Shown here: in pieces, positions 11,701-21,766 of the stretch | Layout: every line of letters begins with the position of its first letter | Position numbering within the stretch: the first letter of the stretch is position 1 | Assembly: GCA_950022295.1 (NCBI GenBank) | Contig: OX465600.1 | Location: forward strand, 288,593,782 to 288,657,781 | From: Bromus sterilis | Lineage: Eukaryota; Streptophyta; Magnoliopsida; Poales; Poaceae | Direction: 5' to 3' | Length of the DNA stretch: 64,000 nt | The notes under the pieces: model-generated | What the model saw: only the letters and a program-made list of their open reading frames with translations | Databases searched by the model: none | Told to the model about the DNA's origin: nothing | Translations under genes and position numbers: made by a program

Positions 11701-13729
11701 AGCCTTCTATACATCAAAAACTTGTATGACATTCATACATGAGCTGGATATTCCAGTCTTCTTTCCTTTTTGCCTTTATACTTCTAACAGTTTAACTTTC
11801 AATATTTCTCCTACTCTCAGAAGAAGCACCCAACTTTAAGAGCGGCGTTAGCCCCGGACTTCCTAGGCGTGTGCGTCACACTAACACCCTTTGGACATTT
11901 CCTTTCTCTTTAAGTTTTTTTTTATTCACCTTCATCATATGACAGGCGTTCTTCTGGATCCCTCTCCTATCAGTCAAATGCCCAGTAAACACTTTACTAA
12001 TACTTTGCAAACAAATGTTGCTTTGGATATCTCATATCTTTTAGCCTTTGTCTGTATCTGAAAACAATTTTCAGTTCCATGAATATTACATAACTATCCC
12101 AAACTTGTGAAGTTCGGGTCTTATGGAAGCAAACGTATTTTACTTGACCACAATGGAATTCTAGCTTTTGGATGGAAGGACGAGAGTCACATCATCCATA
12201 GCATTAGCGGGAGGACACCGAAAGCATGCGATAGGACAAAATCCTTCTCGGCACTCTTGAGGACAATCCTCGCATTACATTACCAACCGTAAAGTTTTAA
12301 CCAGATATTTAACAGCTTATTCAATTTTAATAGGGAAGGTGGAAACGCGAGCCATTATTCTACAACTATTAGCAAATTATACTTAGACAGTGTTCATAAT
12401 TAATTGCACTCAGAATTAAACAAGTTAATTCTAAAATGCGCTCCCACTCAAATCAATATCTCTCAAAATTGATTATGAGTGATTCAAGATCCAAATATCA
12501 ATACAACGCCATAGAATCATCATCTCATGACGAGGATTTTGATTTGGTAGGCCAACTTGCCGATCACATCTCTATGTGACTCTTGTTCATCTTTCGATGC
12601 GTGTGTTCCGAGCTCAGGACGATCCTTCCATGAACGTCAAGACAACCAAGTGATCTTGCTGCGAGGTCTGACCTCACCCGCCTTACATTTCTACAATCGT
12701 TCGTACCCATGCATCCATGGCGCACCCCGAAAGGATAGATGCTGTGACGGTGCTACATTTGGGAGAACACTAACTACTTGATATTTTAAGTGAGAGATCA
12801 CCCTAATAAAAAGCGACTACCGCGCAATCAAGAAGGGTGCAACTTAAGGGATAAACATCTCAGGTAATTCATAATTGCATGATATGGTATAGCCCCTTCT
12901 GACGGAGAAGTCAAGTATTTTCTTCGTCTTTGGCATTTGCGTCGGAGTTCACCTTCGCGAAGTTTGCCACCACCTTGTCGATGCACCAAATAATATTGCT
13001 ATCTCTATAGCTAATAAAATAAGTGCATTACATAAGGTTGACTCGCAGGTCATTAAAGTGACAATCATATGGCTCCAGCCATCATGCCGAATCATGACAC
13101 GCAGGTCATGTTAATAAATTTACATTATATAGTCATCTCATACATAATCAAATTAATATGAGCTTTGCTATACCACATCACATGCACATCCTGCAAAACC
13201 AAGTTAGACGCCTCTAATCGGTTTAGGAAATTTTTTATTTTACGTGGCTTCTAAGGTTTCAACCAAACCGCAGCTACCAACGTTTTATCATCAAGTATGA
13301 TTATTCAAGTCGCTAGATTAACATCGCAGGGTGTATGAAGCACGAGATAATAAAGTCTCGAACCCCATACTGAACTTCGTCATACGCGTGATCCCCGTGC
13401 AGATCATATCTGCATTGCCCTTTAGTCTGCGAAATTTCTTCTTTCTCTAACTACGGTGGAATTCAACGAACTGTTAGCACTTCTTTGATCAATCAGGATC
13501 GCAGATTGCCAGAACTTTGAAACTCCACCATACTGTTATCGACATCAGAAATATGCAAATTCTAGGGAAGCAACAAGAACATCGAGTAACAGATTTCATC
13601 TGCCACCCGCATAAATAATTTTCAGCAATAGATCTAATCTACTCCAAAATTATATTATGCAATACCCATATATCTCTATGTATTCTAGATCGCAACATGC
13701 ATCTACGCATAGCACGGCTCTGATACCAC
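8704..13729 (-). pseudogene. Decayed copia gag-pol interior of element G
   Basis: This 5.0-kb interior has no open frame above about 100 codons on the element's strand. Relics remain: on the minus strand at about 10101-10123 the codons read HKARLVA. The following bases (about 10040-10100) keep traces of the Copia reverse-transcriptase block but in shifted frames. The segment beside the 3' LTR (8704-8718) is the polypurine tract. The remaining sequence is AT-rich with no other feature I can support. G was therefore probably mobilised by proteins from another copy. Confidence 0.65.
13711..13728 (-). promoter_or_regulatory. Primer binding site of element G (initiator tRNA-Met type)
   Basis: The minus strand reads TGGTATCAGAGCCGTGCT, one base inside the LTR edge at 13730. 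The first 12 bases are the standard plant initiator tRNA-Met primer site. Confidence 0.88.
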
Positions 13730-15724
13730 TGTAGGGTAACGCGGCAGAAAACAAAAAATTCCGCACTACGAACACGCCCAGGACCACTATGGAGACTGCA
13801 TACAAGGTTTTGATCTGATCGTTACCGACTCGTAGCGCAGCGGAAGTAGAGTCGATGTAGATCGTCGGTGCAGATCCCCGCAGCTAGGATTTACAACCTC
13901 CCAACCGCGAGGATGTTCTCCCTCGTCTGCTCCTCGAACAGCGCTCCAGGAGGCGGTCGGACAGTCCCTCGGACGGTGTCACGGACAGCCCTTCGGGAGG
14001 CCCCTCGAAACTCGATCGGTAACTCGGACAGCCCTTCGGGAGGACCCTTGAAACTCGAACAATAATTTGGACAGCCCTTCGGGCAAAAGATCGAAACTAC
14101 GACCTCTCTATGGGGTTGCACACATACGGTGTCAGCTATCCGACAGGGCTTCGCCGTCCAGAACTAGTTCCTGCCGGAACCTAGACAGCCTTTCGGCTCT
14201 ACGAAACTATTTCGCTGGGAGGGAGAGAGAAAGCCAGATCATGCATGGCATTTGTATAGAACTCAAGGGAGAGCTTGGATCAAGCATATGGGGCTGCCCT
14301 CACACCTCTATTTATAGGAAACCCAAGGGGGCTTTCTTGGCTCCCAAGTCCTTCTAGAAGGCTTTCCAAAAATATCCCAAGTAGTACTTTTTACTATTCA
14401 TGACACCACTTTTTCGCGTCCGAAAAATCCAAAAATATTTCTGTGGGTCTTAGAATAATTCCAATACCCACTAAAATGATTTTGGGCGCGTTCCGAAACA
14501 ATTCCGGATTAGTGATTTTCATCTGCGAAAAGCAACCTAAGCATTTCCGGCAGCTCCGGAACATTTCCGAAAAAATATATTTTATTCTTTTCTCCAGAAA
14601 AATTCTAGAAGTTACCAGAACAATTCTGGCACCCTCCAAAAGTACCAGGTGCTTACCGAAACCTTTTCGGCTTAGTGGTTCACTCCGAAACAACTTTTCG
14701 GTTTTACCGAAACTATTCCGGTGTTCTCTCTCCGGAACTTTTCCGTTTTCTCCGAAACCTTTCCGGTGACTTTCTCTTAGACTCCCTGTCTAGTATTCAG
14801 CAGATAGATGACCCTTAAGCGTGTGACCCTATAGGTTCGGTGAAGTATAGACATGACCCAGAACGCTTTCCGATCAATGGTCAACATCGGAGCCGTGGAC
14901 ACCCATATTGACCCCTATACCCACACGAATAAATATTCGAGTGAACCTCCAGTTGCCGTGTGCTATTCCTGTTGCTTCGCGATAAGTTACAAACACCCGA
15001 GGTGAGACTTATCGGCATCCCCGTGAATCAACAACTTGTCCACTATGCCAGTTACCTCGTTTCCGGTATTGTTCTCTTTTCTCGTTCCCGTGTTCCGGCA
15101 TCCCTGTGATCAAATCACACTGTGTCTGGCCAGACGATGGTGGATACTGTAACACCGAGAGTGCCCGAAGAATATCTCTCCATCGACGGAGGAGCAAATC
15201 CCAATCTTGAGCTACCTAGTTCCTGGTCATACTTTTCCGTGAACCCGTAAGCCGCCGTAATAGCCACCCTTTTACAGATGACGTTTAACAAACCCCAAAG
15301 TTCACGAAGCAAGTACGAAGGAACTCGATACTCTCATGGTCTAAGGAATTATGCAAACGCTCAACTTTCTCTGTGTTATAATCCATTAACTGGTGACGAA
15401 TGTATCTCATAGCATAACATCAATCTGGGTCGATTCAACACAAATGTTCTTCTAACATTGTGCCCTCAAAGTTGCCGGCATAGTAATGCCCATGATCAGG
15501 AAAACAAAACCATCATGCAACACTTGAGCTAGTCTTAGAGGCGAGACTAGGAATATATATTTTATCCGTTTATTATTCCACACGTGCATATGAGTCTTCC
15601 TCCGAGCCTCGTGGTTATTGCAGACTCGAGAACCATTGCAGTTATAGCATGGAATATAAACATAATTAGGAACATGGGGATAAATAATAACATTTATTAT
15701 TGCCTCTAGGGCATATCTCCTACA
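13730..15724 (-). repeat. 5' LTR of element G
   Basis: A 1,995-bp direct repeat of 6689-8703, near-identical across its length. It begins TGTAGGGTAACG on the plus strand and ends CATATCTCCTACA. Confidence 0.9.
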
Positions 15725-15852
15725 CCGCGGCCCCAAGATGACCCCCAAGTATCGGCCAAATTCAAACAAAAAACGACCAAACGCGAGGAAGTTCGACTGA
15801 ATTCATAATATTCGGGCGATTTTTACCTAAAAGATAAAAAAACTACACTAGC

Positions 15853-17061
15853 CTACTGATCGAAGAAGAAGGAGTAGAGCGCCTCCATTGACGACTCCGG
15901 GCCGCCTCCTCCTCCAGCAGCGCCGTCGGCTGCACCGCCATCGTCGTCGTCGTCGTCGCCGCCGTCCTTTGGCTCCGGCTTGACGCCGGCCTGCGCGCCA
16001 TAGGTCCCGTCGCCGATGGAGCCCCTCCTCCTCCGAACCCGCAGTGGCTCCTCCTCCTCGTCGTCAGTGCCGTCGAGGACGATGAACGGCGGCGACGGAG
16101 GTCGTGGAGGCGCCCACTTGCTGCGGCTGCTGCTGCTGCTGCCCTCGCCGCGCTTCGCCTGCTCGGCGCGCCTCGCCAGCTCGGAGCGCTGGGCTTCCTC
16201 GGCCCGTTTCATGGCCTCCACCCGATCCATCTCCAGCTGTTGCAGGCGCACCTGCTCGGCGAAGTAGTCTCGCCTCGCCCAGTCCATTTGGAAGGCGAGG
16301 CCCTCTTCGTCGTCGGCGGCCGGCGGCGGAGGAGGAGGCGGCGGGGCAATGTCCTTGTCCTTCTTCTTCTTCCCAAGGACCTTGTCGAGGAAACCACGGC
16401 GCTTCACCGGGGAGTGCTCCTTCTTCGCCTCCAGTTTCACTTCGGTTTTCACCGGGGCGAACTGTGGCGTCGACAAGGCCGGCCCCGATGATTGGGAGCG
16501 CGAAGGAGCGCCGGAGGAGGATGACGAGCCGCCGTCGTCGTGGGGCATCGACGCCCATAGAGGAGTGCTGCGGGTGTAGGATCGACGGCCCAGGCCGGCG
16601 CCGTAGCCCATGTTGGGGTAGTCGAGGCGCGGCGAGTTGCCATTGTCAATGTGGCGCATGACGAACTCGAGCGTCCGCCCCGGCGCGCTCCACCAGCATG
16701 CCCGCCCGTCGCGGTTGTACCGGCCTACCACGATGGCCAGGCCATTGGTAGAGGCCCGTGTCTGGGCACGCCGGAGCTCGAAGTACTGCTCCCAGGCAGG
16801 CGTATTGTTCGCCATGTTGCCTGGGTTGGCGCGCTCCGCCGCAGTCATCGTGGCCCGCACCGCGTCCACCTCCTGACGGAAGGCGGCCGTGCCGATCAAC
16901 GGCACCGGAGGTACCGGCACACCGCCGACGGACAGCACCCATGAGTGGGGCGGCCTGGTGTCCGGCGGGCAAGGGTAGCCGGCCTGCGCGAGGAGGAGAG
17001 CCTCTATCTGCGATAGGCTCCGGGTGCAGAAACCATTGCGGGCGAGCTCGTCGTCGGCCAT
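15853..17061 (-). CDS. Uncharacterised 402-aa protein encoded by Harbinger-like element F
   Basis: The frame is intact from the ATG at 17061 to the TGA at 15853. The N-terminal half (about residues 1-150) looks like a globular domain: SLSQIEALLLAQAGYPCPP, SVGGVPVPPVP, a conserved-looking NGLAIVVGRYNRDGRACWW, then PGRTLEFVMRHIDNGNSP. The rest is low complexity: Ser-rich, a Lys-rich basic patch near KKKKDKD, a Pro run, an Ala/Glu/Arg coiled-coil-like helix (about residues 255-305), and acidic and Gly-rich tails. I recall similar Trp-Trp/PGRT proteins in Triticeae transposon annotations but know no function. It could be a DNA-binding accessory protein of the element, by inference only. GC content is far above the flanks. 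No DDE motif is seen, so it is not the transposase. Confidence 0.7.
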   Translation of the reverse strand: MADDELARNGFCTRSLSQIEALLLAQAGYPCPPDTRPPHSWVLSVGGVPVPPVPLIGTAAFRQEVDAVRATMTAAERANPGNMANNTPAWEQYFELRRAQTRASTNGLAIVVGRYNRDGRACWWSAPGRTLEFVMRHIDNGNSPRLDYPNMGYGAGLGRRSYTRSTPLWASMPHDDGGSSSSSGAPSRSQSSGPALSTPQFAPVKTEVKLEAKKEHSPVKRRGFLDKVLGKKKKDKDIAPPPPPPPPAADDEEGLAFQMDWARRDYFAEQVRLQQLEMDRVEAMKRAEEAQRSELARRAEQAKRGEGSSSSSRSKWAPPRPPSPPFIVLDGTDDEEEEPLRVRRRRGSIGDGTYGAQAGVKPEPKDGGDDDDDDGGAADGAAGGGGGPESSMEALYSFFFDQ

Positions 17062-17176
17062 GGCGAGAGAGGAGAGGAGAGCAGAGTGCGCGGCGAGATG
17101 GCGAGAGAGGAGAGGGCGGCGAGGAGCAGAGAGGGCGAGAGAGGAGAGTGCGCGGCGAGGCGCCCCGGAGAGCCCC

Positions 17177-17183
17177 TTTTATA
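17177..17183 (-). promoter_or_regulatory. TATA box upstream of the element F ORF
   Basis: The minus strand reads CTATAAAAGGGG here, about 115 bp before the ATG at 17061, in otherwise GC-rich sequence. Spacing is compatible with a short 5' leader. The match to the plant TATA consensus is very good, but transcription is not shown. Confidence 0.6.
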
Positions 17184-17615
17184 GCAGGGGAAGAACGCGA
17201 ACAGGCGGCGGCGCGGTCGTCGGACCGTTGGGTTTCTCGGCGACCCGCATTGATGCCCTCTGCGCCGATTGGACTCGTCACTGGCACAGCATTGATTCTC
17301 TGCGGCGGCGATAGGTGCGGGGAAGCCGAGGCGAGACGATGACGACGACGCGTGTTCACACGCCGACAGGTGGGGCGCGGAGCGTGGACGCGCGAAATCG
17401 CGCGAACTTTCCTTCCCATTCGCGCGCTTTCCTTTCATCCGGCGACCCCAAGCGACCCCCAGCGCGCTGGGTTTGGGTTGGGATCGCCGGACTCAATTTT
17501 AGCCCAATCCGGCGCTATTTGGGCCCTTGGGGGCGTGACTGGGGGAATTTTCTCCCCACGGCGCTAGTTTCTCCGTGGTGGGGGCCTCTTGGGGGCGCGA
17601 CTGGAGATGCTCTAA

Positions 17616-20614
17616 GTAAAGCAATCAAAGCATGCAATTCAATTCAAGTCTTAACAAGCAAGAGTCTATATTAGCATTGACACAAGCAACAAAAGAACAA
17701 AAGGTGCAAGAGCTCTCGCTGTCCGTGACTCGAATGTCTCCAGATGGTGTTTGCGTGCAAGCAAGGGATAGGGAAATACGATATAAAAAATAAGGTTGTT
17801 GAGAACAACTATCTACTAAAGTTTCACACTTGGTCTCCTTTCGATTCTTATCTGGACTCGTCCCCAGACCACTAGCCAGGTACAAGTCAAACTGATCCAC
17901 TCCCTTTCGATATTTTGAGCACTCATGCAATGGATGAGCGTGAGCAAGAAAGTTGACACCTAAAAGGCGAAACAGAAAGAAGGTGGAGGAGGAAGACAAA
18001 AAGGTGTGAAAGGCTCACATCAATGACGACAATCATAGGCGAGAGAAGGTCATATGATAGATATGATGTGAGGAGTAGGGATTGCCATACAACGGATGCA
18101 CATGTGAGCTAAAAGCTCTCCAAGGGAACTAGTGGGGGTGCATCTAACTTGCTTTCTCAAGAAGACCTAGAGCTCGTTTGAGGAGGCTCATTATTGGAAT
18201 ATACAAGCCAAGTTCTATAGTGTGAAGGGTCCCCACATAGCTATATGCATGATGATGATCTCTATGGAGTACAAGGGATAGGAGATGAAGTACTAGTGTG
18301 GATCTCTCAAAAGGAATAGTAGTATGCCCCCTTCTCTCTTTTTATTTTATTTCTCTTTTTCTCTTTTTTTTATTTTTTGGTGGCCTCAATGGCTCTTTCT
18401 ATTTAACTCTCATTTATCCTCTTTGGGATCTTTTGATTTTTTTCCTCTTTGGGATCTTTTCCTCACTTTAGGGGCAATACTCTATATTTTACAAGAATAT
18501 AGGAGATCTTTCACACTTTACAAAGGTACTCACATAAAGAAAATGTAACTATCATGATGCAAATGTATGCTTCTGCTAGGATAGCAGGATATGCAATGAT
18601 ACTAGCGCGTCATGTAGCAATGATTAGGGCAAGGCCCAACTAGCATGCGGCTCATCGATCAAGCAAGTAGCATGTATGACATGAAGATCAAGTCATGAGA
18701 AGGTGGATGTTGCATGGCAATGTATCTCGGAAAGGCTGTGGAAATGCCTTGTAGGTAGGTATGGTGGCTGTTTTAAGGAAAGATATAAGGAGGCTTATGA
18801 TGATAGAGCGTATCATGCCAAGGGTTTGGATGCACCGGCGCAGTATGCGCCAACTCTCGAGGTGAGAAAGGGCAATGCACGGTACCGAAGAGGCTAGAAA
18901 AAGTATAGGTGGGTGGAAGTGTCAACTTTCGAATACTCACAATAGTCCGAAGAACTCATGCACTTATTATCGGTAACTCTCAATCTAATCAGGAGGTTCA
19001 CAAAGAGACAGGTACCCCGAGGAGGAGTGTATGGGGGTTTGGTTATCCTTGCGCATCCTCGACTCATGGTACGTGAGTGTACTCTAATATTCGAACCCTC
19101 CAGAGGTTAGTGATCCATCTAGTAGCTAGAGTTCTCAACAGGGGTTTTTGGTTTTCTAAAAACACATGGATTGTCCAAAATACGACATCTATCACTAATA
19201 GGCAAGAGCTCTTGACACCATAAGTTCAAACATTATTCTAATCAATACCTCAAAACTATTGCAAGTTACTACTACAAAGAGAACATCAACTTTAACTACC
19301 TACTTTCAGTCAAGACACATAACTCAGTGCAACAGGCAAACTCTCTAACAAGATAAAACATGCAACCTATAGAAATTTCACCCTAAGACAAAAGAAAAGC
19401 TCTAGAAAAACTAAAGCACTACGAATAAACAGAACATCAGCTAAGAAAAGAAAAAGAACAGCTCACAGCTAAAAGAATAAGCATGCAAAAGAGTAAGTTG
19501 GGATCTAACTTGTTACTACAGCAAACAAAGCAAAAGAAAACTAAAAACAAAACCTAAGAGCGAGACGCTCCAAGCAAAGCACTTAACGCATGAAGTGATA
19601 AAAATATAGTGCAACGAGAGACGAACTGATAATTGTTGATGAAGAAGGGGATGCACGGGGGCATCCCCAAGCTTAGACGCTTGAGTCTCCTTGAATATTT
19701 ATTGGGGGTGCACATGGGCATCCCCAAGCTTGAGCGTTTGACCCTCCTAAATCTTCTTTCATCATTCTCCATCGCGCACTTGAAAACTCCCTTCATACAT
19801 AACTCATTGTAGGCTGATTAGAGAGGTTAGTACCCTAATAAAATAGTTTTCCTCTACTGCAAATAAAGATTTCCAGGAAGAGCTACTGTCTCCCAAGATT
19901 TCCAAAAGGTTTTTGCAAAGAAAAAGAAGCTTAAGGTTTGCAAAAGTGAAGAGAGACAAAACATGGAAGAATCTGTGAAAAACAGAACAACAGATAGAAC
20001 GAATTTTTTAGGGGTACTTCTGCAACTCAAATAAAAAAAAATCAGAACATACGGAAGTTTCGTAATTTTATAGAGCATGCTGTGTAAAAAATCAGCTCAA
20101 AAAGATGAACTGGGATTTTTCTCTGATTTTTCTAGTCACGAGGACAGAATCTGTTTTTTGGACAGCATGTCACAACTTTTACATCCCTTCCGTATGAGGC
20201 TAAACTTGGCACAAAGCTTGAAAAGTAAAGATACAATGATGTTGCTACAGTAGTAACAATCATCAAGACCACTAAGAATAGAACAAAAGCAAAAAGAAAA
20301 ACCAAAATTCGTTGCGGGCTGACTCCCGAAAGCGCTTCTTTAGAGCCATTAGCTAGGCTTAAAGATTATAGAAGATGCTCTCACAAAAATAAGAATTTTG
20401 AAGCAAAGAGAGCATCAAGAAGAAAATATGAAACACATTTAATCCTAACCCACTTCCTATGCATAGGCATCCTGTAAGAAAATAAATCAAAGAAGCACAA
20501 AGTGACATGCATAGGAAGGTCGAAAAAGAACAACTTCAAAACTTTCAACATGAAGAGAGGTGTTTTAGTGATATGGAAGTTTCTACAACCAAACTTCCCT
20601 CTCTCGAAATAATT
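17616..20614 (-). other. Non-coding 3' internal region of element B
   Basis: No gene is supported. From about 18050 the sequence is collinear with 1-2300 of element A, including the pyrimidine-rich stretch (18328-18375), the GATAGATATGATGTGAGGAG segment and the hairpin pair. From about 20360 to 20614 it diverges from A and leads into B's own reading frame. Confidence 0.7.
19646..19748. repeat. Two tandem hairpin units in element B
   Basis: Same pair as in element A. GGGGATGCACGGGGGCATCCCC is followed by CAAGCTT. The second copy is partly decayed (GGGGGTGCACATGGGCATCCCC). Confidence 0.72.
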
Positions 20615-21621
20615 TTAAGTAGTATCATGAACAACATCAAGAATATAACTATCACATAAATCATGTTGTTCATGACCTACAAGCACAAGCGTATAGTTTT
20701 CAACACGGTCTTTAGGATTATAAGATAAATGCAACCCATCACATTGAGCTTTGATAAAAGGAAAATTCTCCGAAGTTGGAGATTTCAAAAGGATAATAGG
20801 ATATTCAAGTGTGGTTGCAATAGCAAAAATTTCATGCTTAACGTAAGGAACTATAGGAAGTTCATCTTCGTAAGCATCATCCATAGTGGCATCTTGGCAA
20901 AAAGTATAGAAAGCATCAACTTCATCAAAAAGGGATATTTCAAAAGAATCCATGGGATCATAACACTCATATAAGGTAAGAGCCAAAGAGTTACTCTCAT
21001 TAGGAGGTAGACGTGGATGGCTCCATTCTTCCTCCTTTTGTTCGTCACTCTCCTCCTCTTTTTCATCCAAGGAGCTTTCAGGTTCAGCAATTTCTTCTTC
21101 CATAGAGTCCTGCAAATCATTAGTCTCTTCCTTTGGGGGAGAGATTCTATCAAGATGATCAGTAATATAATAATTTGCATCGTAATTATCCAAACAATAG
21201 TTAATTATAGCCAGACTCTCAGATTTGTAAGGTGCATCATCAATATTTTTAAGAAGAGAAGTAATTTCATAGGCACCCTTATAAGCAACAAATTCTTCTA
21301 TTTCCTCTGCATCATAAAAATCATAGTTTCTCTTAGCATAATAAGCTAAGGTTTCATCATTATTGTACTCACATTGGAAAGCAAGGTGTTTGTGCCTCAT
21401 AAAGCAACAAGATTCATCCCTGCAGAAAGATATATTATATATTGAGCACAAGTTTCTAGCTTACTCATACAACTGATGTATTTGTTTCCATAAGTGTATC
21501 CCCTTTTGAGACAAGCGGTGGTACTTGTACCACTTTTGTTGATCCTCGGTGAATCCCCTATGCCAATAAGATCTGGTTTCAAATAAGTCAGACATTGATT
21601 GGCAAGTAAGGAATTTGACAT
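20615..21621 (-). pseudogene. Acidic protein of element B in the gag position, with one frameshift
   Basis: The probable start is the ATG at 21621 (MSNSLLANQC..). That frame runs to about 21440, where a one-base shift moves to the frame ending at 20615. The downstream frame alone gives 278 codons. It contains a Cys/His cluster (FCRDESCCFMRHKH), a long Glu/Asp-rich middle (EEEIAEPESSLDEKEEESDE) and a C-terminal part with YPIILLKSPTSENFPF and HEQHDLCDSYILDV. It has no gag, protease, RT or integrase motif. It occupies exactly the slot that holds gag-protease in element A, with leader and trailer sequences shared between the two. I do not know a function. Proteins of this look recur in Triticeae repeat annotations, as far as I recall. 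Confidence 0.65.
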
Positions 21622-21738
21622 ACTATTTTTTTGGATTTTTGATAAAGGACACGAAGATAAAAACTGAAAGGTAAACTAACAAGACTAAAAAGCAAAGGTA
21701 AAAGATAGTGTGCAACTCCCCTATCTTGTAGACTGGAT

Positions 21739-21756
21739 TCCCCGGCAACGGCACCA
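21739..21756 (-). promoter_or_regulatory. Primer binding site of element B
   Basis: The minus strand reads TGGTGCCGTTGCCGGGGA, the Asp-type site with one change relative to TGGCGCC. It is 10 bp from the LTR edge at 21767, as in element A. Confidence 0.82.
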
Positions 21757-21766
21757 GAAAACTTGC

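Larger units (their letters stand above)
6689..15724 (-). mobile_element. Element G: Ty1/Copia-type retrotransposon inserted in element F
   Basis: A 9.0-kb element flanked by a perfect 5-bp duplication CCGCG (6684-6688 and 15725-15729). Near-identical LTRs of about 2.0 kb lie at 6689-8703 and 13730-15724. On the minus strand the LTR opens TGTAGGAGATATGCCCTAGA, resembling BARE/Angela/WIS LTR starts. The iMet-type PBS is beside the right LTR and a GTGCAAGTGGGAGTC polypurine tract beside the left one, which confirms minus orientation. The interior is non-coding apart from frameshifted pol remnants. Confidence 0.88.
6577..17612 (-). mobile_element. Element F: PIF/Harbinger-like DNA transposon carrying a 402-codon ORF
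   Basis: Imperfect terminal inverted repeats of about 28 bp occur at the two ends. The left end reads GAGCATCTCCAGCCG then C-rich sequence; the right end, reverse-complemented, reads GAGCATCTCCAGTCGCGCCC. TAA flanks both sides (6574-6576 and 17613-17615), as expected for PIF/Harbinger elements. Without the nested Copia element (6689-15724) the unit is only about 2.0 kb. No DDE transposase is recognisable, so it is probably non-autonomous. Its one coding region is at 15853-17061. Confidence 0.75.

Noticed and set aside
16016..17674. Several plus-strand open frames opposite and upstream of the element F gene
   Set aside because: They lie antisense to, or in the GC-rich flank of, the 402-codon frame, have Arg/Pro/Ala-biased composition and no TATA box or domain.
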